A stretch of DNA of 64,000 nt. It comes from Gonium pectorale. Lineage: Eukaryota > Chlorophyta > Chlorophyceae > Chlamydomonadales > Volvocaceae. The notes under the pieces are model-generated. The model searched no databases. It was not told the origin of the DNA and saw only the letters and a program-made list of their open reading frames with translations. The stretch lies in NCBI GenBank assembly GCA_001584585.1, contig LSYV01000002.1, positions 3,390,124 through 3,454,123 on the forward strand. Reading direction: 5' to 3'. The number at the start of each line of letters is the position of its first letter. Positions within the stretch are counted from its first letter, which is position 1. Positions 23,711 to 35,300 of this stretch are shown here, in pieces. A program made the translations under genes and the position numbers.

Positions 23711-26457
23711 TTAGGCAGCCACCTGGCTGAAGCGAGGCGAGTGGCCTACGAAGGGCAGCAAGATCGAGGACGAACAATTTAGCGACAATGCACCGAGGAA
23801 CTTTACCTGGCTGGAGAGTAACCGATATGACTCAGCGCAAGTGTAAACTTTGACCAAACTGAGCCTACCGCCCTGTCATCACTCACCGTACATGTACTCC
23901 TCGAAGCGGCGGACCTCGCCGACCGAGCCGTAGCAGATCTGCGTGCGCTGGTCGCAGTTGTAGATGGGGATGTCCAGAGCCGACACCTGCTTACCGTCGC
24001 AGCTCGACGCACCGCCGGCCTTCTCGACCTGCAGTCAGAAAATACCGGCAGCGCCTCCACGTAAGGCAATGGCCAATACCAACCGGGCCCTCGGAAGCAC
24101 CGGGCTTCATGATCGAAGCAAAAGCTGCTTGGTCGTATCCCAGTCAACAGGCCGAAATTACTGATTTGGCCAGAGCGCCAGCCAAGTCCCATCTAAGCTA
24201 AGTACACAGCCCGCGCTCACCAGCAGGGCCAGGGGGGCAACCTCGAAGAGGATGCGGAGCTTGGCCTTGGTGGTGGGTGAGGTCACGTTGGTGAACACAC
24301 CCTTCTCCTTGACGATGATCTGGAACACGTCGGGCACCATGCCGCCGGTGTAGCGCAGGGTGTACTTCTCGCCCAGGTAGAAGTTGATCAGGCGCTCGTA
24401 GGCGGGGTTGTCGAAGGTGGCGCGGAGGTTGCCGGGGGCGAACATCTTGCCCTCGCCTGCGGAGAGTCGAGAGCGTGGTAGGGCGCAAGAGTTCAGGGTG
24501 GGGCACGGGGAGGGAGTCGGGGCAGGGCGGCAGGGCGCACGGGTTGGAGCGTGCGACGGGCGGCAAAAGGCAGACACAGCCAAGAGCGGGGCGCCTGTAG
24601 TCCCCCGCCAGTCGCAAATGCCTAATGAACGCGCAATCTTGAGCGGGGAAAGCAGCACAGGTTGCCACAGGTAGCGGCTGCTGCTGTCTCTAATGCCTTC
24701 GAAACATCCACAGCCAAGGCAATCCGTGGCGCTACAGGATCGCCGCCCTATTCTTTGCCAGCCTAAAACGTGGCTGTTTACTCACCAATCTCGGTGGTCT
24801 CCTTCACGTGCATCCACTTGCCGTCGTCCATGAGCAGGAACTCGTGGCAGGCGGGGGCGTCCTTGAGGGCAATGCAGAACACCGTGCGGGGGCCGTAGAT
24901 GCCCATGCCGGCGGCGACCTGGTAGGTGGGGACGAGGAAGACGTGCAAGTGAGGTCAGGTGGGTCCAGTCGGGGGTGCAAACTCTTCCAGTAAGGGGAGG
25001 GTCACAGTGGCGAAGCACAGATCAAAGGTCTACATCACCCAGTCCTGCCATTTCTGCCAGTGTGGGGACCCAGCCGATACGGGGATGCTGATCGACAGGT
25101 CCGAGTGAGTTCCTCGAAGCTGGGCATCTTGGGATCCAGTTCAGGCTAATCCCTGCAATATCCCGTAGAATCCAGCGCACGGTCCTGTAGAGTGGTGCCG
25201 TGATACGACACACAGCTCACCGCCGCACTATCACATGTTACGCCCATTGTATCAAGCCTCTACACATCCCGATGTGCATCCAACAAACGTGTCAATGACC
25301 CCACTACGCATACCCGTACAGGCCATACGCAGCATGTGGTCCGTTCGCCCACTAGGCTCACCCCTTGGTCCGCAACCCCACCTGCTCACGGCCGGTGATG
25401 CCGGTCAGCTTGTCGCCGGGCCACACACCGAAGATGGTGCCGACCGAAAAGTTAGTGTCAACGATGGACGAGCCATCCAGGGGGTCGAAAGCGACGCAGA
25501 AGCCCTCCCCGCCCATGTCCACGGGCTCGGGCACCTCCTCCGAGCAGGCCAGCTTGCAGACGTGCTACAGGCCCAAAGAGTTACAACGGGTAACTGTTAG
25601 CAAACCACATGACAAAAGGGAAGCGAAGGAGAATGCTGGCTGTTTATCACAGAAACAGCCAGTGACGGGCGCCCCTGATTGCGATGACAGTGCCCGGCAC
25701 CCTGGTGGGGGATATCCGGACCCCGTGTAATCCCTATCCCAATGCAGCCACCCCCCATACTTCCACCAACCCATAGGCGCATGGCTCACCGAGTACTTCA
25801 GGGCCTCGAACAGGAGCTTGTCCGCAACCATGTCCACGGCCAGCTGCTCATCGCCGAAGCTGTTCACGCAGGCCGTGCCGGCGCACGAAGCAGTGCGGAC
25901 CTACATAATCGATGGCCGAGTATCAAACAAAGGGTCCACTTTGGCGCACGTTACCCATTTTCTGTGTTTCCGATCACCTTGTGGCCGATGGTGCGCACGG
26001 CCTCGGCCATGCTCATCATCAGCTGGCGCAGCTTCGGGTCGGGGGTTGCCTCAACCAGGAACTCGGCCAGGCTGTCGCCGATCTGCGCGGCAAGCAGTAG
26101 TCATGAGCATCCGGCGCGACGCCTGCAAGCAGACGCTCGGGCACTTGCCTTGGCCTGGGTCATGACAGCCGTGCGGCGGGACTGCACACGCGCAGAGCGA
26201 ACAGAGCGCTTCACGCGTGCGGCCACAGCGGCGCCCTTGAAGGCCGAGGCGTTCGCCGAGGCGACGACAACCGGGGCGGTCGCCGCGCGGCCCATCTACG
26301 TGGCAACCAAGAAAGCAATTGTGTTAATGGGTCTGGCATGGAGACTGGTCTGCCGGGTTTCCCTAAGGCCGTTGAGCCTGACCTTGGGGACCGCCACAGC
26401 GCGGCGCTCGCCGGCGACGGCACCGGCAACCTTCTGGCGCATCATGGTAGCGGCCAT
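23711..26457 (-). CDS. SBP1: sedoheptulose-1,7-bisphosphatase, chloroplast precursor (388 aa)
   Basis: Hydrolyses sedoheptulose-1,7-bisphosphate to sedoheptulose-7-phosphate in the regeneration phase of the Calvin-Benson cycle, in the plastid stroma. Nine exons, all in phase: 26457-26383, 26295-26149, 26082-25978, 25900-25790, 25564-25382, 24918-24786, 24456-24221, 24028-23887, 23745-23711; 1167 nt in total, equal to the usual algal length. Exons 1-2 give an Ala/Arg/Val-rich transit peptide. The mature part shows CAGTAC, the CxxxxC pair of thioredoxin-regulated SBPases. It also shows the metal/active-site motif DPLDGSS, and [26 protein letters not shown] and [18 protein letters not shown]-type family residues appear as [18 protein letters not shown], which separates it from fructose bisphosphatase. 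The last exon is only 35 nt and ends in SPRFSQVAA. Intron 2 has a GC donor. Light/redox activation is expected from the cysteine pair. Confidence 0.96.
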
Positions 26458-29327
26458 TTTAAAGTCAGACCCGAAAGCAGCCTGGGAAGTCTGCTCAATG
26501 GCTATAAGAAGTCGTCACGGCCGTACGGTGTTATCCTTTCGCTAGTTGGGTTGGGCATTCCGTTGAATTCGGGGATAATGGCTCACAGTCACCGTGCATC
26601 ATTCTTTTGCTGAATGTTCTGCGACAGGTCTGCAAGCACACGGCGTCGCTGTGCAAGTCGTCGACGCTGCACCCGCGTTGCATCTGCATTTGTGCAGCCA
26701 GGCATATGTGCATAAATTTGCACTCACTGTGCCTTTTGAACGGTGGAAAGCGAGACACCGGATAGGGCCATGCGGAATCGGCTTCCTCGCCTGCTTCATT
26801 CTGTGCTGCCGTTAGAGGTACAAGGAAATGTGCCGATAACATGTCGCCGAAAACATTATCCTTGGTGCTGCTTGTCCCTACGATGGAAGGCAGAGCAACT
26901 GTGCTGATGGAAGGCCAACATGCGTCGACAGTCGACAGTGCACAACAACAGTGCACACCAACACAACTTCGTCCAGCTCTGCGTTTTCCTATGCAGCTCT
27001 CAGACTGTGGTTTGCACCGATATGCAACGCCCTGAGACTCCAGGTCCTGTCCCTAACCCTTCTTTGCAGCACTCTGGTGAGGTCGCCGACTTTGCCTTGT
27101 TCCCAACCCACCCGCCTAGCACTTAGCACCCATGGGTATTGAGTATGCAAGCGGGCTGCTTGGAATCTTGACAAGCAAAATCAGGTAGCGAGGAATGCAC
27201 CTTCGGCTTGTGCGTCCGAGAGATGGATTCCTCGTTCGTCATAGATTTTGTTTCCTGCCGCAGCCTCCCGGAGTCCCGTTGATGCGGCCTCTGTTGCATC
27301 GTCAGTGTAGACTCTCCAGTCTTTGCGCCCGAGACCCACCTTCCTGTGACTACTCCCGCCCTGCAACTCCGGGCGGACCCACGGGTCAGAGGCCCAGCAG
27401 GGGTCCATGTGCGGGTGCACACGTACAACGCCGGGCAAGACGTACTGCGCCACGTGTGCACATGTATTGTGCTGAGCGTGCGAGCCGAGGGGCCCTATTC
27501 ACGACATGGCAACATTTGTGGCAGCTTGCGAGCAGTCCGCTATAAAGGAATCCAAGACCTCCAGCCCGGACCCAGTACCGTATGCATTCTCCTGGACGCA
27601 GCCCTTCCAACGTGTTCACGAAGGCTGCAGGCTCGCAGAGGGAGGCAAACATGGTAAATGCTTCAAGCACTTCTTGATACGCGCAAGGTGTTACCCGGAA
27701 CTGACAAACTTTCCGGAGACGTACAGGGCAGTACTGGCAGCATCGGAGCCAGACGATCCAATCCGGCACAACGCGCACAAGACGCGCATCAGAGAGAGCA
27801 GAGTGAACCACCAGTGCGAAGCGTAACAAGGGCTTGCCCATCGGGGCAGGTTGTTGGTAGTGTGCGAGATTACAGCGCCGGCATGCACACTGAACACCAA
27901 CACCACACTGAGAGCAAGCGCACGATCCCGGAAGGGAACTTACACCGCAGGTACGCTTTCTCATCGATCGCGTCTGAGGCGAGCCTGACGACCGTCTTTA
28001 GGGCAGACAAAGGAAACGGCTTTACAGGCAAAGGACAAGGCAGTGATGCACAAAATGCCCATACAGGCGGGCTTTCCTGCCGTGCTACCATGTGCTACCA
28101 CACTCACGAAAAGCAACAGAGCACCAAAAGGGGCCGCTTCAGGGTGCCGGAGCCAAACGACAGCGACGACGCTCTATGGCCTCTGTACACGGACCGAAGC
28201 ACTACATTCTCGAACAACGATGGCACGGACAACGGCCACTAGCCATCCGTCGGACCAGGACTCCTGATCACTGGGCTCCATGCGCAGCACCTGAAGGGTG
28301 CGCACCTTGTGGCTAGCACCCACAGACAGCTGCCACTAGTGCCTGCGGCGGTGAATGTGCTCTCGGCGTGGTCCGCACAAGTGAACGTAATAACGACATA
28401 AACTCACCCGTACCTGCAGGGGCCATATGTAGCCCATTCAATAGCAAACACGTCAAATGTGCAACCCTATCCACATAAGTCGTGCGACTGGCGGCTGAGT
28501 GATCCCGATATGCCATTGCAGTAGAGACAAGCCTTTCAAGTACACCCGTCCTGCCTCGCGTCTGTGCTAAGAAGCGCACAACATACAACTACAAAGCTTC
28601 GGAACGAGCACAGTGTGTGCATCATAGTCCTGATCCCGCGCGAACGCCGTGAGATATGTAGACGACACACCACAGGGCAGGTCTCTCAAGTGTTTGTCCG
28701 CCGCTAGCGCCCTATTCGGATGGAGCAGCCTTAAGGTCCTGGGTCCTGTTTGTACAACATGCAGAGTCCCACCGAGCTCCATGTATCCGTGTATCCCGTG
28801 TCCCGTGCAAGCGCAACAATAGCACCACGCACCCGCTCCGTCCTGTCTTTTGTTCAACTTCCAACAACTACATCAAGTGTTTTTGGGTAGGGCTCCTCTT
28901 CCCTCAAAATGCGAGTCCGGCCACCGTGAGTCGGCGACGCATCGCCCTACGTCACCCTCTCGCGCTTTGGGGCGATGCACCGTGCTCAAGTGAAGAGCGT
29001 GTCCAATCCAGTCGAGTCTAGGCCGATCGATGCCTTCGAGCGTTGCGGCCGCGTGGAATGTCCACACGTGGCGCAAGACGTTCGATTGAGCTCCAGCAGA
29101 GATGCCGGCCCCGCAATGGGCCCGACGCCCGCAGCTCCAGCTGCTAGCCCTTCAAAATGCCCGATATCCGTCTAATGACAACAGGTAACCAATCCACGGT
29201 GATGATGGAAAGAATCGCTCTCCGCTTGGGTGTCCTTGCCGTTCACAGCAGCTGCGCTGGCGCACTGCCATACTGCGGAGCGTCATTACCGAGTCCTATA
29301 ACAAACACATGGTTTGGTCTTGCGCAG
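26458..29327. other. 2.9-kb spacer upstream of SBPase, no supported gene
   Basis: The right side carries the 3' UTR of the minus-strand kinase gene; minus-strand TGTAA candidates lie at 28022-28026 and 27940-27944. The left side carries the SBPase promoter. A CTTATAG element on the minus strand lies about 45 bases before the SBPase ATG. The sequence is visibly less GC-rich than the genes. Open frames such as 27658-28242 (+) have no recognisable motif and no repeat composition like the neighbours. I found no tRNA, rRNA or transposon terminus. Confidence 0.5.
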
Positions 29328-32300
29328 CTAAGCTCCATCGCCTGACTGACTAAAAACTCCGATCACCTCTGTGTCGCGCGCAGTGGGCGTCATGCAGCCC
29401 TGGTTATACATCCCCGTTGCTGTTACGGCAGGATCTCCGAATCTTGGAATTGAAGTAAGGACAGCCTCCAGATCCTCCGTCGTGAACATGCGGCTGTGCT
29501 GACGCAGCTTCTGTCGCGCCACACCAAACGACGAGGTCGAGTTGTAGCCCTGCGACTGCCGAGCCAGCGTCGTCACCGACGCGGGCGCCCCCGGCGCCGG
29601 CGCCGCGCCGGCTGCCATATTGCCGTACATAGAACCGCTGTCGAACATCGCCGCCGGCTCGCAGTCCGGACGCGCGGGACTCTGCGTGTGGTGCCGCAAA
29701 GCCGCCGCGGGATTGAAGCCGCTGCGCTCACCACGAGGGCTCGACATGCGCTGCTGCGCCCGCGGGGACTCCGCTACACCGCCGGCTGCGCCCCGCTCTG
29801 CCCCGCCTGGCGCGCGCAGCGCGCTGGACCCCAACGATGACGTGCGCAGGGGCATCTGCGATGGCAGCCCCTGCCACGGGCCTGTTCCACTGGCTCCGGC
29901 CGCGGGCAAGGGGCTGTGTGGCGCTGGCGGCGGAGCATAGCTCGCATACAGGGGCGCGGATGACACGGGGGAGACGCCCGCTGGGGGCGCTGCCTGGCCG
30001 TAGCTGGAATATGCATGCGCGTTGTGCACGCCGCCGCCACCGCCCACAGAGACGCGCTCCAAGCCCGCACCCAAGGCCCCGAGGCTACTGCCGCAGTGGC
30101 GCAGCTGCGGACCGCCACGCCCGACGGCAAACCCCTCGGCGGAGGGTCCAACCGCCGTCTGACTGATGGCAAACCGCGCGTACTTGCCGCCGTTGAGGTA
30201 GAGTCTCTGCAACCGATCTGCCGAGTCCGTATGGCGACACGCCGACTGCATTTCTGCCATGACGACTGATGTTACCTGGGGGCTGAGATCGCCAGCGGCC
30301 GCAAAGTAGGACACTTCCGTCAGCGTGCTCGCGCGCCGCGGGGCCCCGCCGCCCGGCGTGGCTTGAGGGGTGTCGACATAGGCATCGAGGCCCGAGGCAC
30401 TTTGCGCATACGAGACCAGCCCGCCGTCGCCGCTGCTGGCCTGGCCTGCGATGGCCCCGTCGTTGGGGCCGCCATGCGCTGCCGAGGGAGACGGTGGCGG
30501 CAGCGGGACGCGCGAGCCGGGAATGTCCAGGGGTGGCAGCATCTCCACCAAGGCCGAGGTGGAAGCGTCCAGTGGGCAGGGGTCCAAGAAGGGCATGTGC
30601 GGCGCCGCCGGCGGCTCGCGCAGTTGCTCTGGGCGCAGGTGCAGGTGACAGGACTCCATTTCCGGCAGCGGCTCGAGCCGCATCGAGGGCGGCTCGTGGT
30701 GGGCGCTGGCAGTGCGGCGCGTGTGACGGGTTGGCGTTCCGGAGGCGTAGCCCTGCAGCTGTCCGGACCCGCTCCCGGCGGCCGCAGCGATAACCCCGCC
30801 GGCCGGCGCGCCGGCCACGGAGAGAGCGGTCCCGACGGTGCCCCGTGACCACCCGCTGCTGGCCTGGGCCAGGGCATCGCTGCCGTGTGGGGCACGTAGC
30901 GAGCCCTGGCGCGACACCGACGCGTCCGGCGTGTTCACGGCGGCCACGGAGCGCTCCGACATCAGGGCCACCGCGGTGCTGGACGAGAAGGGGCTGGGCG
31001 CGCCCCAGGGCCACTCGCAGCCCGAGCCGCGGCTGCCGTGCGACCCACGGGTCCTGGAGCTCGCGAACACGGACCGCAACGGCGCGGCGTCCGCCACGCC
31101 GTTTGAGACGCCCTCCACGCCCGCGCTGCCCAGCCCGCCGCCCTGCTCCGCCTGCAGCTCATCCCCGCTGCCCCCATGGGCCCGGTTGAGCGACACAGCG
31201 CTGATGTTGCGCGAGCTGGCGGTGAGGCGCTGCACCGCCGGCCACGGGAAGGGAAGGCCGAACTGAAGCTCTGGCCGCCCACTGCCCGCGGGCAGGTGCT
31301 GTGCGTGCGGCTGCTGCTGCAGGGGCCCCAGCGACGGCGGCAAGCCCATGAGGAGCGCAGCCGAGAGCTCATCTTCGCACAGCATGCGGGAGCTGGGCTT
31401 GCCAGACTGGATGGTGGCGCTCGCGGTCAGGTTCCCGATGCTTCGCACCGAGGTGCTGCTGGACGCAAAGGTGGTAACGCTGGTGTGGTGGGGCAGCACA
31501 GTTGTGGTGGCGGCGGGCGACACGACTGAGGTGTCCCCGGTCCGGGACCCCATCGGGCAGGAGAAATTGCTATGGAAGGGGACGCCGGCGCGGGCGCAGT
31601 CTTCGCCCCGCGGGACAGATGGGTCCTCGGACATCCGCGGCCGAGCGAGCGGCATCAGCAACCGTCCCGACGCGCTGGTATCGCTGATGGCGGCGGGGGG
31701 CGCAGCCGAGCCGGCGACTGCCCAGTTTCCGATCGCGGGCCCGCCAGGGGCGGCGCCCATCAGAGCGGGTGGAAGGGCTGGCATCGGCGGGAGCGGGAGC
31801 TGGCCCTGTCGCACCGCGGAGGTGGCCCGCGCCGGCACGGGTCCATACACATAGTCACGCAGGACCTCGGCCTCGTGGCACACCCGGGGTGAGGCAGCGG
31901 GCGAGGTCGCCTGTAGCTGCGTGCTTGGCCCTGTGACAGGCACCATGCCGGTGCCGGTGGTGGGGGCCGTGCATGCGAGATCCGGCAAGGCCATGAACCC
32001 GGGGTCCACCACGACGGTGCGGCCGAACCTGCTGCCGGCCGAGCGCTGCAGTCGCCCCTGCGGCAGCGTCATGATTGCCTCGCCGCTCGCGCCCCCGACC
32101 TCCTCCATGGACATGGTCGGGAGCTCGTCCCCCATGCCCTCCGCAGCCTCGAGCTCCGTGAGGTCGGTGTCCGCGGCGATGGTGGTCGGCGGGCAGAGCT
32201 CCACGTGCGGCAGGTGTGCGCGGCACAGCTCGCTGAGAGCCGTGACGATCACATCCAGGGGCGGGCGCTCCCCAGGCGCCAGCCAGCAGCGGCGGCACAA

Positions 32301-35300
32301 GCCGGCGTACTCTTGCGGCCAGGTGTCAGGGACTGTCAGCACCTGCTCGGTCGGCAGGTTGCGCTTGGCCGCCATCACCTCGCCGGCAGTGCGGTACTTG
32401 TCGTACGGCTTACGGCCGCCGTACAGCTCCCACAGCACGACGCCTGCGCGAGGGTTAAGGCGGGGCGACCGGTCAAGGCTCTGGTGGCCAAGCACTCCTT
32501 CTGATGGAACTTCCGCCAAGCTACATCTAAACCGACGCCAGCACGGCCAGGCGCTGGTCCAACAGACCGGCACAAGCAGCTCACCTAGCTGCGGGTGGCT
32601 TCAGGGCATATGTCCGTCAGGGCCCCAGGGTGGCCATGGACAATGCGCGGATACCGGTAGCAGCGTGGGGCAAAGGCTCACCTAGCGAGTAGATGTCGGA
32701 CTGCATGGTCGGCATCGCTCCCTCCTCGAACAGCTCCGGCGCAGCATGGGAGGACGAGACGTCGGCCGCGCCGGCGGCGCCGCTGGTCTCTCGCAGGCGG
32801 CGTAGGGCGAGCTCGACCTGATAGCTGTGGCTGAAGTCGGCGACCTGAGAGGACGGCAGGCGGCACCAGTGCCTTCAGTTGATCGACATGCCAGGCTCTA
32901 ACCTGATTGCAAGCAGTCAACGACGCAAAACTGATGCGGACACGCGACTTCAACACTTCATGCGTACAACGCAGGAGGTCTGTATGCTGACTAGGAGCGC
33001 AGTTGCCCTACCTTGGCGGTGTACGATGGCTTGCCCTTGGTGGCTTGTGCCCGGGGGGTCGGCGCCGGCGAGCTAGGCTCCATGCCCTGGGACGCCTGTG
33101 CCGTCGGGCCGGCCAGCCACGCAGAGTCCAGCTCGGAGTCGGGCGGCGACGACGCAGCCTCCGACAGCATGACGTTGGCCGCCTTCAGGTCTCCATGCAC
33201 CACGCCGTTGGCATGGAGGTACTGCAGCGCGCACGCGACCTCCCACGCCAGCGGCAGCACCTGCAGCGCCCACACCGAGCCGCACAGCGCAGGTCACCCG
33301 TCAGGCACTTGGTGAGCGCTCGTCTTGCCTTCTGTTACGTCAGGCAAGTGCTGACCAATTTCCACACGAATTAACTTTCGGCAAAGCACTGAAGACTCAG
33401 GAAACTGCGTGCAGGCACCCGTGGACCCACCTCGTGCATCCTGGGCGCACCACGCTTATCGTGCAGCTTCTTGCTGTCCAGAGCCGACCGAAGCGAGCCG
33501 CGCTGACATAGCTCCATAACGATAAACGTTGTCCACATGGCACCGCCACCACCAGCACCACCGAAGCCAGCGATGCCGCCGGGTCCTGAGGCTGCTGGAG
33601 ACGGGCACAGGTCTACGAGGTGGCCGGACCCACCGCCGCCGCGCACCGCTGGGCTGCCGGGCGCCATCGAGACTGATAGGAAGCCGCTGGAAGCTGCGGC
33701 CGGCAGCTGCGCGAGCCAGGAAGCGTTGGCCAGACTGCGACCGCCGAGGTTGCTCCCTGCAGCGCCATACGCTGCTCCTGCAGCCGCAGCTCCGGCAGCA
33801 CTGTTAACCGAGCCGCCGCGCGCGAGGCGCGGATCCTGCGCCGGCTGCGGCTGCTGATGTTGAAGGTCCTCTGATTGTGCGGCCCACAGGCGGCTCCTAC
33901 CGGAGGCCTGTCGGGAGACGGGGCGGCTGCTGAGGCCGCTCCCACGGGGCGGGCTGTGGCCGACGGCAGCGTGCGCACAGGTGGCCTGCGTGGCAGCTGG
34001 GGACGCCAGCGAGTGGCTGTGGGAGTAGCCGCCGCGGGTCCCAGCTTGCTGCTGTTGCTGCTCTTGCTGGAAGGGATATTGCGGGTTGGCATGTGGCTGC
34101 AGGGAACGCGACCTTGGCGGCGCAGCCCCGCTGTAGGGCGCGCCGCGCAGCTGCGGAACGCGGTCGAGGCTCAGCGAGTGCAGGTGCAAGGCCTGGTAGC
34201 CGGCAGTGGAGCTCTGGCGGCTGAGCGCTCCTTGCGGCGGCTGCAGCTGCAGCTGTGGCGAAGTGACGGTGGTGAAGGCCGCATAGGTGGCCACGATGTT
34301 GGGGTGGTCCAGGCAGATGCCGAGCGCGGCCTCCTGCTCGATCTTCTTGATCTGCGGCGGATGCGACGGACAGCGGTGGCGTCGAGCGAGGAGCAAACAG
34401 AACAGCACAGGCGACGCATACGTGCATGTATGTACCATGATCAGGTCGCCGCATCATCCTCAGAACATCGGAGAGCGTTACGGGCCAGCTCTCGATGACT
34501 AAGACAGACTGGCGCGGCTCAACGAGGAGTTCAGCGGTAGGCGTCACCGTGGGGGGGTGTGGTACTAGTCTAATTGCCGTACCCGCTCGTCCTGCGGCTG
34601 TTGTGCGTCGGCTTGTGGATGCGTGATGACCTTGATGGCCACCAGCTGGTCCCGCCAGGTGCCTTTGTACACGCGGCCCGCGCAACCCTGGCCGATAAGT
34701 TTGTGCAGCACCACCTCGGAGGGGCAGGAGATCTGCGTCACAACACGCAAACGGCAACAGCGCGCGGGCAGGGCACCTTCAGCTGCGCGCTGGGGAGTGA
34801 TCAGGCACTTGGGTGGCCCCCAAGGCACTTTTGACCGCAGCGGCAGCAGCGGGTGGCCCAACACAGCTGGGCTGGGCATGCATATTCTGGGCGTTATGCA
34901 TAAAGCTTTAGATAGAGGAATCTGCAGAGAAAGAGCGAGTCCACCTCCACGTTCATACACGCCCGAAGGCGCGACCTGTCCAGTAGGGCGGGCGGGTACA
35001 ATGCAAGGCATGTGACGTTCGTCCCGCCAGCCAAAGCTGCACATGCGCCTGCCAATCGGCATGCGGCTTGGTCATGGACACAAAGCCTGGGCAAGTATGG
35101 GGAGACAAACGTCCATCTGGGAAAGTGTTTGCCGCCGAGATGGTGCAGCACATCTGCCGCGCACCTGAAGAACGTGACTCTGCTGTCGCGAGAAGGGGGG
35201 CGCGCCGCCTGCCAGTAGCTGCGGCCGTAGGACAGGGCTGGCCAGCCCAAGCGCCAGCGCCCCGCTGTCCATGTCGAACAGCACGCTGTTGTCGTTGAAC

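Noticed and set aside
27658..28242. 194-residue plus-strand open frame
   Set aside because: No motif, no intron or codon pattern like the neighbours, and no support beyond length.
30085..31014. Second minus-strand frame inside the last kinase exon
   Set aside because: It is embedded in the 3116-nt exon that carries the kinase C-lobe frame to its stop; it is a frame shadow.
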